Source: Thermococci archaeon (GTDB lineage Archaea; Methanobacteriota_B; Thermococci; Thermococcales; Thermococcaceae). From it: 14,327 nt of DNA. The first letter of the stretch is position 1. The number at the start of each line of letters is the position of its first letter. The position numbers were made by a program, and so were the translations under genes. The notes under the pieces are model-generated. The model was not told where the DNA came from and made no database searches. It saw only the letters and a program-made list of their open reading frames with translations. The stretch spans positions 1 to 14,327 of the forward strand of contig QMUF01000026.1 of assembly GCA_003663525.1 (NCBI GenBank), given 5' to 3'. This document shows, piece after piece, positions 1 to 6,058 of the stretch.

Positions 1-919
1 GAAGATAAAGGAAGCAAGAGAGTTTGAAGAATTGGCTTTGCCTGTTGAAAGAGTAAACACCAGTGAACTTCCCAGAAAAGATAGAGTAATACTTGAAAAA
101 AGCTTGCATGAGGAATTGCCACCAGAAGAGAAGGAACGGCACGTTCTTCAATATAAAATGGCTCTAAAAGATTTCTTAATATTTAATGAAGACTCTCTAA
201 AGGGGTTTTATGTAAGGAAAGGTTATGTCTACCTTAACAGGTCTCAGCTAATTAGATTATGGAAAAAAAGTTTTGAAAAAAACTTGGAGAAGGCAGTTAA
301 CATTCTTTATGAAATTCGGGAAGAGTTACCTAAATATTACATGAAACTGTACTCTGAGCTGAGTGAGGTCGCAAGGGAGCATTTTAAAGAGAAATTTGAA
401 AGATTAGGAAGTACAACTGCTCAACCTCTTCGGTTTAACCTCTTTCCTCCTTGTATTAGAATAACTTTAAATGGAGTGCCTAGTGGGTTAAGAAACTACG
501 GAATAACAGTTCTTTTGACTTCATTTCTAAGTTATGCTAGAATCTGCCCAAATCCCCCTAAAAGAGATGTTAAAGTCAAGGACTGTATAAAGGATCTAAA
601 GGTCATCAAGGAAGAAATATTACCAGTAATAATTCAAGCGGGCAATAGATGCAGTCCACCGCTGTTCCAAGATCAGCCAAATGAGATCAAAAATATATGG
701 TACCACTTGGGGTTTGGATACACTCTAGAACCAAATTTAGAAGATAGTGGGAATTCTACTTGGTACTTCCCCCCCAATTGTGAGAAAATTCGGGCAAGTG
801 CACCTCAACTTTGTAAACCTGATCGGGATTGTAGATATATCAAAAATCCTCTTACTTACTACCTAAGAAAGCTTTACCTGCTAAGTAAAAAGCAAAATAC
901 AGCTGGTGAGGAGCAATGA
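1..919 (+). CDS. priL: DNA primase large subunit PriL, C-terminal part (5' end outside window)
   Basis: This is the regulatory and iron-sulfur subunit of archaeal/eukaryotic-type primase, which pairs with PriS to make RNA (and DNA) primers for replication. The reading frame is open from the window's left edge (first full codon at base 2) to TGA at 917-919, so about 306 residues of the C-terminal region are visible and the start is missing. A possible start near base 32 is only an internal codon, because the frame stays open upstream. The family's conserved cysteines are present: a PPCIR motif (Cys at 452-454), NRC (650-652), PNCEKIR (779-781), and a CKPDRDC pair (812-814 and 830-832). Four of these should hold the 4Fe-4S cluster; which of the last two is the ligand is uncertain. 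The stop overlaps the priS start by four bases (ATGA), so the two are translationally coupled. Confidence 0.9.
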   Translation, partial: KIKEAREFEELALPVERVNTSELPRKDRVILEKSLHEELPPEEKERHVLQYKMALKDFLIFNEDSLKGFYVRKGYVYLNRSQLIRLWKKSFEKNLEKAVNILYEIREELPKYYMKLYSELSEVAREHFKEKFERLGSTTAQPLRFNLFPPCIRITLNGVPSGLRNYGITVLLTSFLSYARICPNPPKRDVKVKDCIKDLKVIKEEILPVIIQAGNRCSPPLFQDQPNEIKNIWYHLGFGYTLEPNLEDSGNSTWYFPPNCEKIRASAPQLCKPDRDCRYIKNPLTYYLRKLYLLSKKQNTAGEEQ

Positions 920-1944
920 GTGAGCTTTTTAAGGAAATGACCAAAGAAGAAAGAAAGATTTACTACTTGAAGGAATGGAATGTGAAGGAAATACCTCCAT
1001 TCATAACTAAAACTCTTGAAAATAGAGAGTTTGGTTTCGATCATACGGGGGAGGGTCCTAACGATAGGAAAAATGTATTTCACCATATAAAGGATCTTGA
1101 AGATTATGTAAAGATAACGGCCCCATATTCAATTTATTCAAGTGTTGCCCTTTATGAGGAACCTAAGAATATGGAGGGATGGCTAGGAGCAGAACTAGTT
1201 TTTGATATAGATGCGAAAGATTTACCACTAAAAAGATGTAATCATGAAGCAGGAAAAGTGTGTCCAATCTGTTTGGATGATGCTAAAGAACTCGCTAAAG
1301 ATACTCTTCTAATTTTAAGAGAAGACTTTGGATTTGAGAATATTCATCTTATTTACTCTGGAAGAGGGTACCATATAAGGGTTTTAGATGATTGGGCGCT
1401 TGGACTAGATTCAAAAGCGAGAGAAAAGATTTTATCTTATATCTCCAGTGCTGAGGAGATAACGTTTGAGGATCTTCAGGAAAGGAAAATCTTACTCTCT
1501 TCTGCTTATTACAGAGTATTTCGACTTAGATTTGGATACTTTATCAAGCGAGTTTCCGAATATCATCTACGAAATATTGGTCTAAATAAACGTCAAATTG
1601 AGCAAATAATCGATAGAAGAGATGAAATATACGAGAATTTTGTAAAAAAGGCAATGTTAAGTGTGTTTTCTCGAGGTGTGGGTTATAAAACACTTCTAAG
1701 GCTTTTTAGCTTGTCGACTACATTCTCCAAAGCTTATTTTGATGGCAGGGTTACAGTAGATGTGAAAAGAATTCTAAGAGTCCCCTCTTCATTACACTCT
1801 AAAGTGGGCCTTGTGGCCACGTATATTGGAAATGATGAAAAAGACCTTGAAAAGTTCAATCCTTTTAAAGATGCTGTTCCGAAGTTCAGAGAAAAGGAGG
1901 TCAAAGAAGCATACAACCTTTGGAAGGAAACCATGGAGGAGTAG
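916..1944 (+). CDS. priS: DNA primase small (catalytic) subunit PriS
   Basis: This is the catalytic subunit of archaeo-eukaryotic primase, polymerising primers on single-stranded DNA together with PriL. The 342 residues match the usual family length. The catalytic DxD is in LVFDIDAKD (Asp97, Asp99), with a likely third carboxylate at Asp282 in VTVDVKR. A zinc knuckle follows the DxD (Cys108, His110, Cys116, Cys119 in [12 protein letters not shown]). The nucleotide-binding SGRGYH motif is at residues 148-153. The ATG at 916 overlaps the priL stop and follows a GGTGAGGAG ribosome binding site lying inside priL. The gene is intact. A transporter pseudogene starts 3 bases after its stop and probably belonged to the same operon. 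Confidence 0.95.
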   Translation: MSELFKEMTKEERKIYYLKEWNVKEIPPFITKTLENREFGFDHTGEGPNDRKNVFHHIKDLEDYVKITAPYSIYSSVALYEEPKNMEGWLGAELVFDIDAKDLPLKRCNHEAGKVCPICLDDAKELAKDTLLILREDFGFENIHLIYSGRGYHIRVLDDWALGLDSKAREKILSYISSAEEITFEDLQERKILLSSAYYRVFRLRFGYFIKRVSEYHLRNIGLNKRQIEQIIDRRDEIYENFVKKAMLSVFSRGVGYKTLLRLFSLSTTFSKAYFDGRVTVDVKRILRVPSSLHSKVGLVATYIGNDEKDLEKFNPFKDAVPKFREKEVKEAYNLWKETMEE

Positions 1945-2096
1945 AAATGCTCCAAGGCAGGGTTAAAATAATACTTTCTATGTTAATATGGGGAAGCGTG
2001 GGGATTTTTGCTAGATACTCCGGGTTGGATGGTCTTAGATTGGCATTTTATCCCTGTTGCTTGCAAGACTCCTTCTGAAAGGGGAGGGGAGTGGGT

Positions 2097-2110
2097 AAGG
2101 TTTAAATACT
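2097..2110 (+). promoter_or_regulatory. TATA box inside the mobile element, driving its RNA
   Basis: The stretch AAGGTTTAAATACT is a good archaeal BRE/TATA match (TTTAAATA at 2101-2108). The expected start 25-27 nt downstream falls near 2131, just before the first hairpin of the structured RNA. It could be the leftover promoter of a deleted tnpB. The position is suggestive but no transcript start can be proved from sequence. Confidence 0.55.
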
Positions 2111-2130
2111 CTGAGGATGCAGAATATAAT

Positions 2131-2307
2131 GACCTCGTAACAGCCGTAAGGCTGGACAACCCGTAAGGGTTGGTGTAAAGTAGCCCCCGATTCCGTAAGG
2201 ATAGGGGGTAGTGGCCGCGTGAACCGGCCTGTGAGAGTGAGGTTACCGGTAACGGGATGCCGAATGAACTCTCACGAAACCCCACCCTTCAGGACGGGGT
2301 AGTTCAC
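2131..2307 (+). ncRNA. Candidate solo omegaRNA (TnpB guide-RNA scaffold)
   Basis: The interior of the element folds as a chain of hairpins. CAGCC-GTAA-GGCTG (2141-2154) and CAACCC-GTAA-GGGTTG (2157-2172) are followed by a CCCCC...GTAA...GGGGG stem (2184-2208), so three successive stems are capped by the same GNRA tetraloop. Next come a GGCC/GGCC stem (2213-2229), a long GTGAGAGT/ACTCTCAC stem (2231-2275) enclosing palindromic GTTACCGGTAAC, and the right-end hairpin (2279-2300). This is the place and general architecture of IS605 omegaRNA, which spans the element's right end and uses the flanking host sequence as its guide; here that guide would start AGGGTTCTTC at 2308. No tnpB accompanies it, so it would need a TnpB encoded elsewhere. 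The RNA nature is well supported by structure; the omegaRNA role is inference. Confidence 0.6.
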
Positions 2308-3054
2308 AGGGTTCTTCTAGGAAGCCTAGTTCTTATTTTTGTGCACTCATTGCAGGACATTATGTGGGCCAAAAAAAGCTTTTTCAGCTGTGAGATACAA
2401 ACTTCTCTTGTTGTGTGTTTTAGGAGTTATCTTAGCATTAAACTGGGTATTTTTCTTTTCTGCGGTAATATATACGGATATAGCTAAAGCAACCCTCATT
2501 TATTACTTGGCACCGATATTGGTGGTTGTTCTCTCTTCAGTGTTTTTAAGAGAGGATTACAAGAAAAAGATTATTTTTAGTATTTTTGGCATTTTTAGGA
2601 GCACTTATAATAGGCACTCAAGCTGAATTCTCTCTTGGAAATAAGGATTTTTTAGGAGTAGTGTTTGCTCTTTTAGGTGCAATATTCTATGCTAGTGTGA
2701 CAGTGCTTGGTTAGGTATCTTAGAGATGTTGATAGTACATATTTAACATTTTTCCAGTTATTGTTTGCCACATTGATTCTTTTCCCCATTCTGGTGGGTG
2801 TAGGCACTTTTCATGTTACTTCGAGCTCACTTGCAATTATTCTCATTATAGCGATTTTTCATACTGTTGTTGCCCTTTTATATATGGATGGGCTTAAAGA
2901 AGTCGAAGCAAATGAGGCAGCTATTTTAAGCTATCTTGACCCTTTAAGTGCAATAGTTTATGCAGCAATACTCTTTGGAGAAATTCCTACATTTAAAACG
3001 GTTATTGATGGTTCGCTGATATTGGTAGCATCACTCTTGGACATAAAAATATGA

Positions 3055-3383
3055 GGTGAGGGAGCTATAGCCCGCCTTCTGTACTCTGGGGCATTTGACT
3101 GAGCGGCCTACCACGGGGCTCCCACCGGGAACTCATCGCCCCTCTCTCGGCCTTGCACCACGTGGGGCGGCCGTTTCACCGTTCCCTCTCAAGTCGTCGG
3201 CGGGTTATCTCGGGAACTCTTACGAGTTCCCTTCTCCGCTTTCATTCTCATACATGAGAGGACGTGTCGTTTCTGTGCCGTTGCCCTCCCTTTCAGGAGG
3301 TGCCTTGCGGCACCACGTTCCGGTGTGGTGGGCGGAACTTCCTCGGGTTTTAACACCCGACAGCCCCAGCCCCCTCACCATTT
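3055..3383 (-). ncRNA. rnpB: RNase P RNA (archaeal type A)
   Basis: This is the catalytic RNA of RNase P, which removes 5' leaders from pre-tRNAs. On the minus strand the 5' end GGTGAGGGGGCT pairs with 3' AGCTCCCTCACC to form helix P1, fixing both ends to within a few bases. Universal segments are visible: the CR-I type GAGGAAGTTCCGCCC (3330-3344), GCACAGAAACGAC (about 3264-3278), and the CR-V type ACAGAAGGCGGGCTATAG (3065-3082). The length of about 330 nt fits archaeal type A RNAs. It is far more GC-rich than its surroundings, as expected for a structured RNA in a hyperthermophile. Its 3' end meets the stop codon of the convergent transporter pseudogene, and an oligo-T (3045-3049, minus strand) just beyond may terminate it. 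The start is separated from its likely promoter by a 42-bp element remnant. Confidence 0.95.
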
Positions 3384-3391
3384 TACAGTAG

Positions 3392-3433
3392 GTGAACTAC
3401 CTCCCCTTTCGGAGGGGGTCTTGCAAGCAAGGG
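3392..3433 (-). mobile_element. 42-bp left-end/right-end remnant of the same IS605-like family
   Basis: Read on the minus strand this begins CCCTTGCTTGCAAGAC, continues as a CCCCT...AGGGG hairpin, and ends GGAGGTAGTTCAC. The first 34 nt resemble the left end of the 256-bp element: TTGCTTGCAAGAC is identical and the hairpin sequence has three differences in 18. The last 8 (TAGTTCAC) equal that element's right end. The whole interior is missing, so it looks like an internally deleted copy. It lies directly upstream of the RNase P RNA. Its left flank (ATCTTT) does not show the TTTAT seen at the larger copy, so it could be old and drifted. A native leader hairpin of the RNase P transcript is the alternative. 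Confidence 0.6.
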
Positions 3434-3445
3434 AAAGATAGAAAG

Positions 3446-3458
3446 TTAATAAATGTTT
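3446..3458 (-). promoter_or_regulatory. Probable rnpB promoter (TATA box)
   Basis: The minus strand reads AAACATTTATTAAC, with TTTATTAA as the likely TATA box, only a few bases after the stop of the upstream gene. It lies about 66 nt before the mature 5' end of RNase P RNA. Subtracting the 42-bp remnant gives about 24 nt, the normal archaeal TATA-to-start distance. As the sequence stands, transcription should begin inside the remnant, near 3425. Confidence 0.5.
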
Positions 3459-3460
3459 CC

Positions 3461-5116
3461 CTATTTTTTAGGCAGTTCTTTATATTCTCTAGTTTCAGGC
3501 CTTTTAGGTCGTTTAAACCTACCTAGAGGGGATCTTCTCTTTGGTTTGGGCCGTTCACGCCTCTTTTGTGAGGAAGTAGGCATTAGATACAATGCTAATA
3601 GAAGCAGAAAGATTACTACAAGTACTGCAGCGAAGTACTTCAAAATGTTTCTCTCTTGAGGTGTGGGAAGAGGAGTTGTTGTATTTGTTATAGAGGTGGA
3701 TGAGGAGGATGTTGATGTGGTTGTGTTTGGGGCAATTGGGGGGGTTATCTCTAAACTGTTGTTGATCTTTTGTTCTTTATTATTGCTCGTGAGAGAAAAT
3801 TCATAGAATATTTTTTCTCCTATTGGGAGATCTTCAATGATGTTTACATAGTTTTCTCCAGGGTTTAAAGTTAGTGTCTGAGAGCCTTTATCAAGGGTTT
3901 GATTAAATTTAAAAAATTTATATGAGAGCTTGGTTGTTACTTCTTCAGAATTGGCATTATAAATTACTACAGAAAAATTGAGCATTCCAGTAGTTTTACT
4001 TAAGGAAACTTCTTTGTATGCTACATCCTCAATTCTGGGATATGCAAATACTTTATACGAAATGGATTTCTGACCAAGGAAGATTTTACCGAAACTTATC
4101 TTACTTATGACTTTCTTACTCCCTGGAGGTAATGGAGGTATGGTCACTTTTGCTATTGTAGTCCCTCTCGTTATTTCTAGTCTCTCAGTAGTATTGTGCA
4201 AAATGTTGTTATTAGCTCCATATACTTCAATGGTGTGATTAATTACAATATTTCTTTCGGAAAATATTGTTGTGTATACAGTGCTTGTTTCATCTTCCAT
4301 GATCTCTGTCTTTTCTAGGGAAATTGAGGTTAGATCTACCCCAAAAGTTATGTAAAAAGCTTTGGAGAAAAGATAAGTGCCTTTAGGGTATTCCAATTTA
4401 TAAATGAGTTTGTATTCTCCCTCCTGAAGGCCATAGGGTATTGGAATTTCTACTTGGATTGGATTATCACCAGGAGTTAAATTCATAGCTAGGTACTTGG
4501 CAAGATACTGTTTTCCATTCCTTTCTAAGTATGCAGTTCCATTTATTGCTACTGGAGAATTTTTGAGGTTGTGCACTGTGGAGTATATAGCAATAGTTTC
4601 TCCATTCAATACGTGATTTGTTGTAATTGACCTCTCTTTGACCTCAACAAATGCTTCCTTGAAGCTAAGAGGTATATCTGTGATTTCAAGAGTAACGGGG
4701 ATTTGTATAACTCTGAGATCTCCTGAACTTAAGAATCCCCATAAGACCATGAAAAGAGTGTAAGTTCCAGGTTTAACACTCTCATTCACATAAATTTTAT
4801 ATCTCAATGGTCTTTCTTCTCCAGATCTCCAGTATGTGTAAAGAACGCCTGTGGAGAGAGGTTCTCCATCGGGCTTGTAAACTTTTAGAGTAATTCCTGG
4901 GATTTCGTTGTTCTTGGAATCGAGCACGTAGTATCTTCGGAAAGTCACTATTTGAAAGTCTTTATCTGCGTTATTTACTACAGTCAAACTTCCTTCTCTA
5001 TAATCACCTGAAACCACGAGAATTTTTTCTTCTACAGTTGAGAATAGGAGAGTTTGTGAGGATGCTACCGATGAAATAATTAGGAATGTCATAAAGACTA
5101 CAAGTACCCCTCGCAT
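3461..5116 (-). CDS. Secreted, membrane-anchored protein of unknown function
   Basis: The product is not recognised by family. The 551 residues show an N-terminal signal peptide (MRGVLVVFMTFLIISSVASS), then a large beta-rich extracellular part with repeated Ig/CARDB-like segments and many N-x-S/T sequons. After it come a Ser/Thr/Pro-rich linker (about 464-490), one membrane segment (about 491-512) and a very basic 39-residue cytoplasmic tail rich in Lys, Arg and Pro. This layout is typical of cell-surface proteins of Thermococcales. The start is taken as ATG 5116 because AGGGGGAAATTT precedes it at good spacing; an in-frame TTG at 5149 would add 11 residues ahead of the signal peptide and has no such site. 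The gene is last in a cluster with the small membrane protein at 5160 and the UPF0216 gene. A role in surface structure or export is only a guess. Confidence 0.75.
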   Translation of the reverse strand: MRGVLVVFMTFLIISSVASSQTLLFSTVEEKILVVSGDYREGSLTVVNNADKDFQIVTFRRYYVLDSKNNEIPGITLKVYKPDGEPLSTGVLYTYWRSGEERPLRYKIYVNESVKPGTYTLFMVLWGFLSSGDLRVIQIPVTLEITDIPLSFKEAFVEVKERSITTNHVLNGETIAIYSTVHNLKNSPVAINGTAYLERNGKQYLAKYLAMNLTPGDNPIQVEIPIPYGLQEGEYKLIYKLEYPKGTYLFSKAFYITFGVDLTSISLEKTEIMEDETSTVYTTIFSERNIVINHTIEVYGANNNILHNTTERLEITRGTTIAKVTIPPLPPGSKKVISKISFGKIFLGQKSISYKVFAYPRIEDVAYKEVSLSKTTGMLNFSVVIYNANSEEVTTKLSYKFFKFNQTLDKGSQTLTLNPGENYVNIIEDLPIGEKIFYEFSLTSNNKEQKINNSLEITPPIAPNTTTSTSSSSTSITNTTTPLPTPQERNILKYFAAVLVVIFLLLLALYLMPTSSQKRRERPKPKRRSPLGRFKRPKRPETREYKELPKK

Positions 5117-5159
5117 AAATTTCCCCCTATGTATTTTGTACATCAACAAATATAAAACT

Positions 5160-5432
5160 TCACATTAGAAGTAGAAGAATTCCAAGCATCATAAATCCTA
5201 CAAAAAACAATAAACTTATTTTATATAGTACAAGATTTGAGAACTGTCTTTTAACTAAAAGAGCTATGATAGTGAGCAGAAGACCGTAAAAGGATGCAAA
5301 TATACCAAGGGCAGTTTGAGTCTTTATCTCTAAGATTAACATAATCCCTAGCACGGCTCCAGCGAAAACAGTAACTTGAGGTATTGTAAAAAGATAATAG
5401 TTGAGTAATATCCTATTTTCTTTCATTTTCAT
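5160..5432 (-). CDS. Small three-TM membrane protein of unknown function
   Basis: This protein of about 90 residues is almost entirely hydrophobic. Three membrane segments lie at roughly residues 10-32, 37-58 and 68-89, with a KRQ-containing loop before the last one. No motif or family is recognised. The ATG at 5432 shares a base with the stop of the upstream UPF0216 gene (TGATG); GTG 5435 and ATG 5426 are also possible starts. The tight overlap and the short gap to the surface-protein gene downstream suggest one transcript of three genes. Confidence 0.7.
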   Translation of the reverse strand: MKMKENRILLNYYLFTIPQVTVFAGAVLGIMLILEIKTQTALGIFASFYGLLLTIIALLVKRQFSNLVLYKISLLFFVGFMMLGILLLLM

Positions 5433-5839
5433 CACTCTACAATGAATGCATATGTGGTGGTTGTTGGAAGTTTTTTTCGAATTTTTGGTAATAAATACCG
5501 GGGTAAAATTACTTCAGTCTTTTCTTCAAGCATATCATAACTTCCAAGTACCTTCTCAATAACTTTAACATCGACTCGTCCTCTTACTTTAAAATAACCA
5601 TGCCACGTAGTTGTAATTTCGAGGATTATTGGAAGGTATAGCAAATCTTTTTCCTTTTCTTCAATTAATGAGAGGAGATATTCAAGCTCTTCTCGTTTGA
5701 AATGGTGAAATTGGCCATCTCGGAGTTGTATTTTTGGTTCCTCTTCCTCAAGGAGTTGACCAAGTTTCTTTCTACTTTTGGGAAGGTGCAGGTTCAAGCG
5801 AGAAATCTCTTTATGTATAACTTCATCTTCTTTAGGCAT
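5432..5839 (-). CDS. UPF0216 (DUF61) family protein
   Basis: This soluble protein of 135 residues matches what I recall of the archaeal UPF0216/DUF61 family: an N-terminal helix with LHLPKSRKKLGQLLEEEEP, then a RDGQFHHFKREELEYL segment, then a beta-rich half with GYFKVRGRVDVKVI. Its biochemical function is unknown. It is first in the minus-strand cluster. Nothing like a ribosome binding site precedes ATG 5839, and a TATA-like AAACTTTTTAT is centred about 26 nt upstream, so the message is probably leaderless. In Pyrococcus a UPF0216 gene also sits close to glnA, as I remember it, which supports a conserved neighbourhood. Confidence 0.8.
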   Translation of the reverse strand: MPKEDEVIHKEISRLNLHLPKSRKKLGQLLEEEEPKIQLRDGQFHHFKREELEYLLSLIEEKEKDLLYLPIILEITTTWHGYFKVRGRVDVKVIEKVLGSYDMLEEKTEVILPRYLLPKIRKKLPTTTTYAFIVE

Positions 5840-5860
5840 GATTAAATCTTGGAGGTAAGG

Positions 5861-5871
5861 ATAAAAAGTTT
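5861..5871 (-). promoter_or_regulatory. TATA box for the UPF0216 cluster (leaderless)
   Basis: The minus-strand AAACTTTTTAT is centred about 26 nt before ATG 5839, the spacing normally seen between an archaeal TATA box and the transcription start, so start codon and mRNA 5' end nearly coincide. No ribosome binding site lies between them. Confidence 0.45.
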
Positions 5872-5985
5872 TTCTTAAAAAATTATTGACATATAAAAGT
5901 TAAAAATGCATCCTAATGCAACTATTTTTGTACATGCAAGTATAGAAAAAACCGGAAATTGCCATTTTGACAATAGTTCATTAGA

Positions 5986-6003
5986 AAAGCTTATATTATA
6001 AAC
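5986..6003 (+). promoter_or_regulatory. glnA promoter (BRE/TATA)
   Basis: An A-rich BRE-like GAAAAGC followed by TTATATTATA (5991-6000) is the best TATA box before glnA, predicting a start near 6021 and a leader of about 38 nt with AAGGTGA (6045-6051) as ribosome binding site. A second TATA-like TGTATAAAAA at 6006-6015 is possible. The 219-nt gap before glnA also has three ATGCA copies (5906, 5916, 5934) that might be operator half-sites, but this is weak. Confidence 0.5.
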
Positions 6004-6058
6004 ATTGTATAAAAATCTGGGTAAATAATGAAAATAATAGCATTAAGGTGAGATAAAA

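Larger units (their letters stand above)
2052..2307 (+). mobile_element. Non-autonomous IS200/IS605-like element (MITE/solo omegaRNA type)
   Basis: The borders are set by the host gene: the transporter codons ...GCA TTT TAT end at 2051 and resume with AGG GTT CTT at 2308, with no target duplication, as expected for IS200/IS605 single-strand transposition. The left end reads CCCTGTTGCTTGCAAGAC followed by an imperfect hairpin around CTCCTTCTGAAAGGGGAG. The right end is a subterminal ACCCC...GGGGT hairpin (2279-2300) and a terminal TAGTTCAC. Left-flank TTTAT resembles known IS605/TnpB target-adjacent motifs. There is no room for tnpA or tnpB; the interior is a promoter-like box and structured RNA sequence. 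The right half resembles the element at 14222 onward (minus), and both termini resemble the 42-bp remnant at 3392-3433 (minus). Assignment to IS200/IS605 rests on these features, not on a database match. Confidence 0.8.
1947..3054 (+). pseudogene. EamA/DMT-family transporter pseudogene (256-bp insertion plus three frameshifts)
   Basis: This is the remains of a roughly 10-TM drug/metabolite transporter (EamA family) whose substrate is not recognisable. It starts at ATG 1947, behind a GGAGGAG at the end of priS, and reads MLQGRVKIILSMLIWGSVGIFAR up to ...LAFY, where a 256-bp element (2052-2307) interrupts it. The next codon resumes at 2308 with RVLLGSLVLIF. Three further +1 insertions are needed to follow the protein: one A in the A7 run at 2371-2377, one T in the T5 run at 2574-2578, and one T at 2711-2712. 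Removing the element and these three bases leaves 849 nt, exactly 282 codons plus TGA, a normal family length, which supports the reconstruction. The stop abuts the 3' end of the convergent RNase P RNA gene. It is very unlikely to make a working transporter. Confidence 0.9.

Noticed and set aside
32..919. A complete protein starting at base 32 for PriL
   Set aside because: The frame is open to the window edge and upstream residues ([11 protein letters not shown]) look like natural coding sequence, so the gene begins outside the window.
2117..2140. A 7-codon ORF (MQNIMTS) after the element's TATA box
   Set aside because: It might be fused first and last codons of a deleted tnpB, but it is too short to judge and has GAGG touching the ATG with no spacing.
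1983..2285. A 100-codon open frame on the minus strand across the mobile element
   Set aside because: It runs from host gene into element and reads through the RNA hairpins; no ribosome binding site or protein-like composition.
3095..3391. A 98-codon open frame on the plus strand
   Set aside because: It lies antisense within the RNase P RNA; the GC-rich structured sequence makes a chance frame and the peptide is low-complexity Pro/Ser/Gly.
5377..5436. A C/D-box guide RNA (minus-strand GTGATGA box)
   Set aside because: No matching CTGA D box at a suitable distance; the box is the overlap of two gene ends.
5906..5938. Three ATGCA repeats upstream of glnA as an operator
   Set aside because: Unequal spacing and an AT-rich background make this easily chance; kept only as a remark in the promoter entry.
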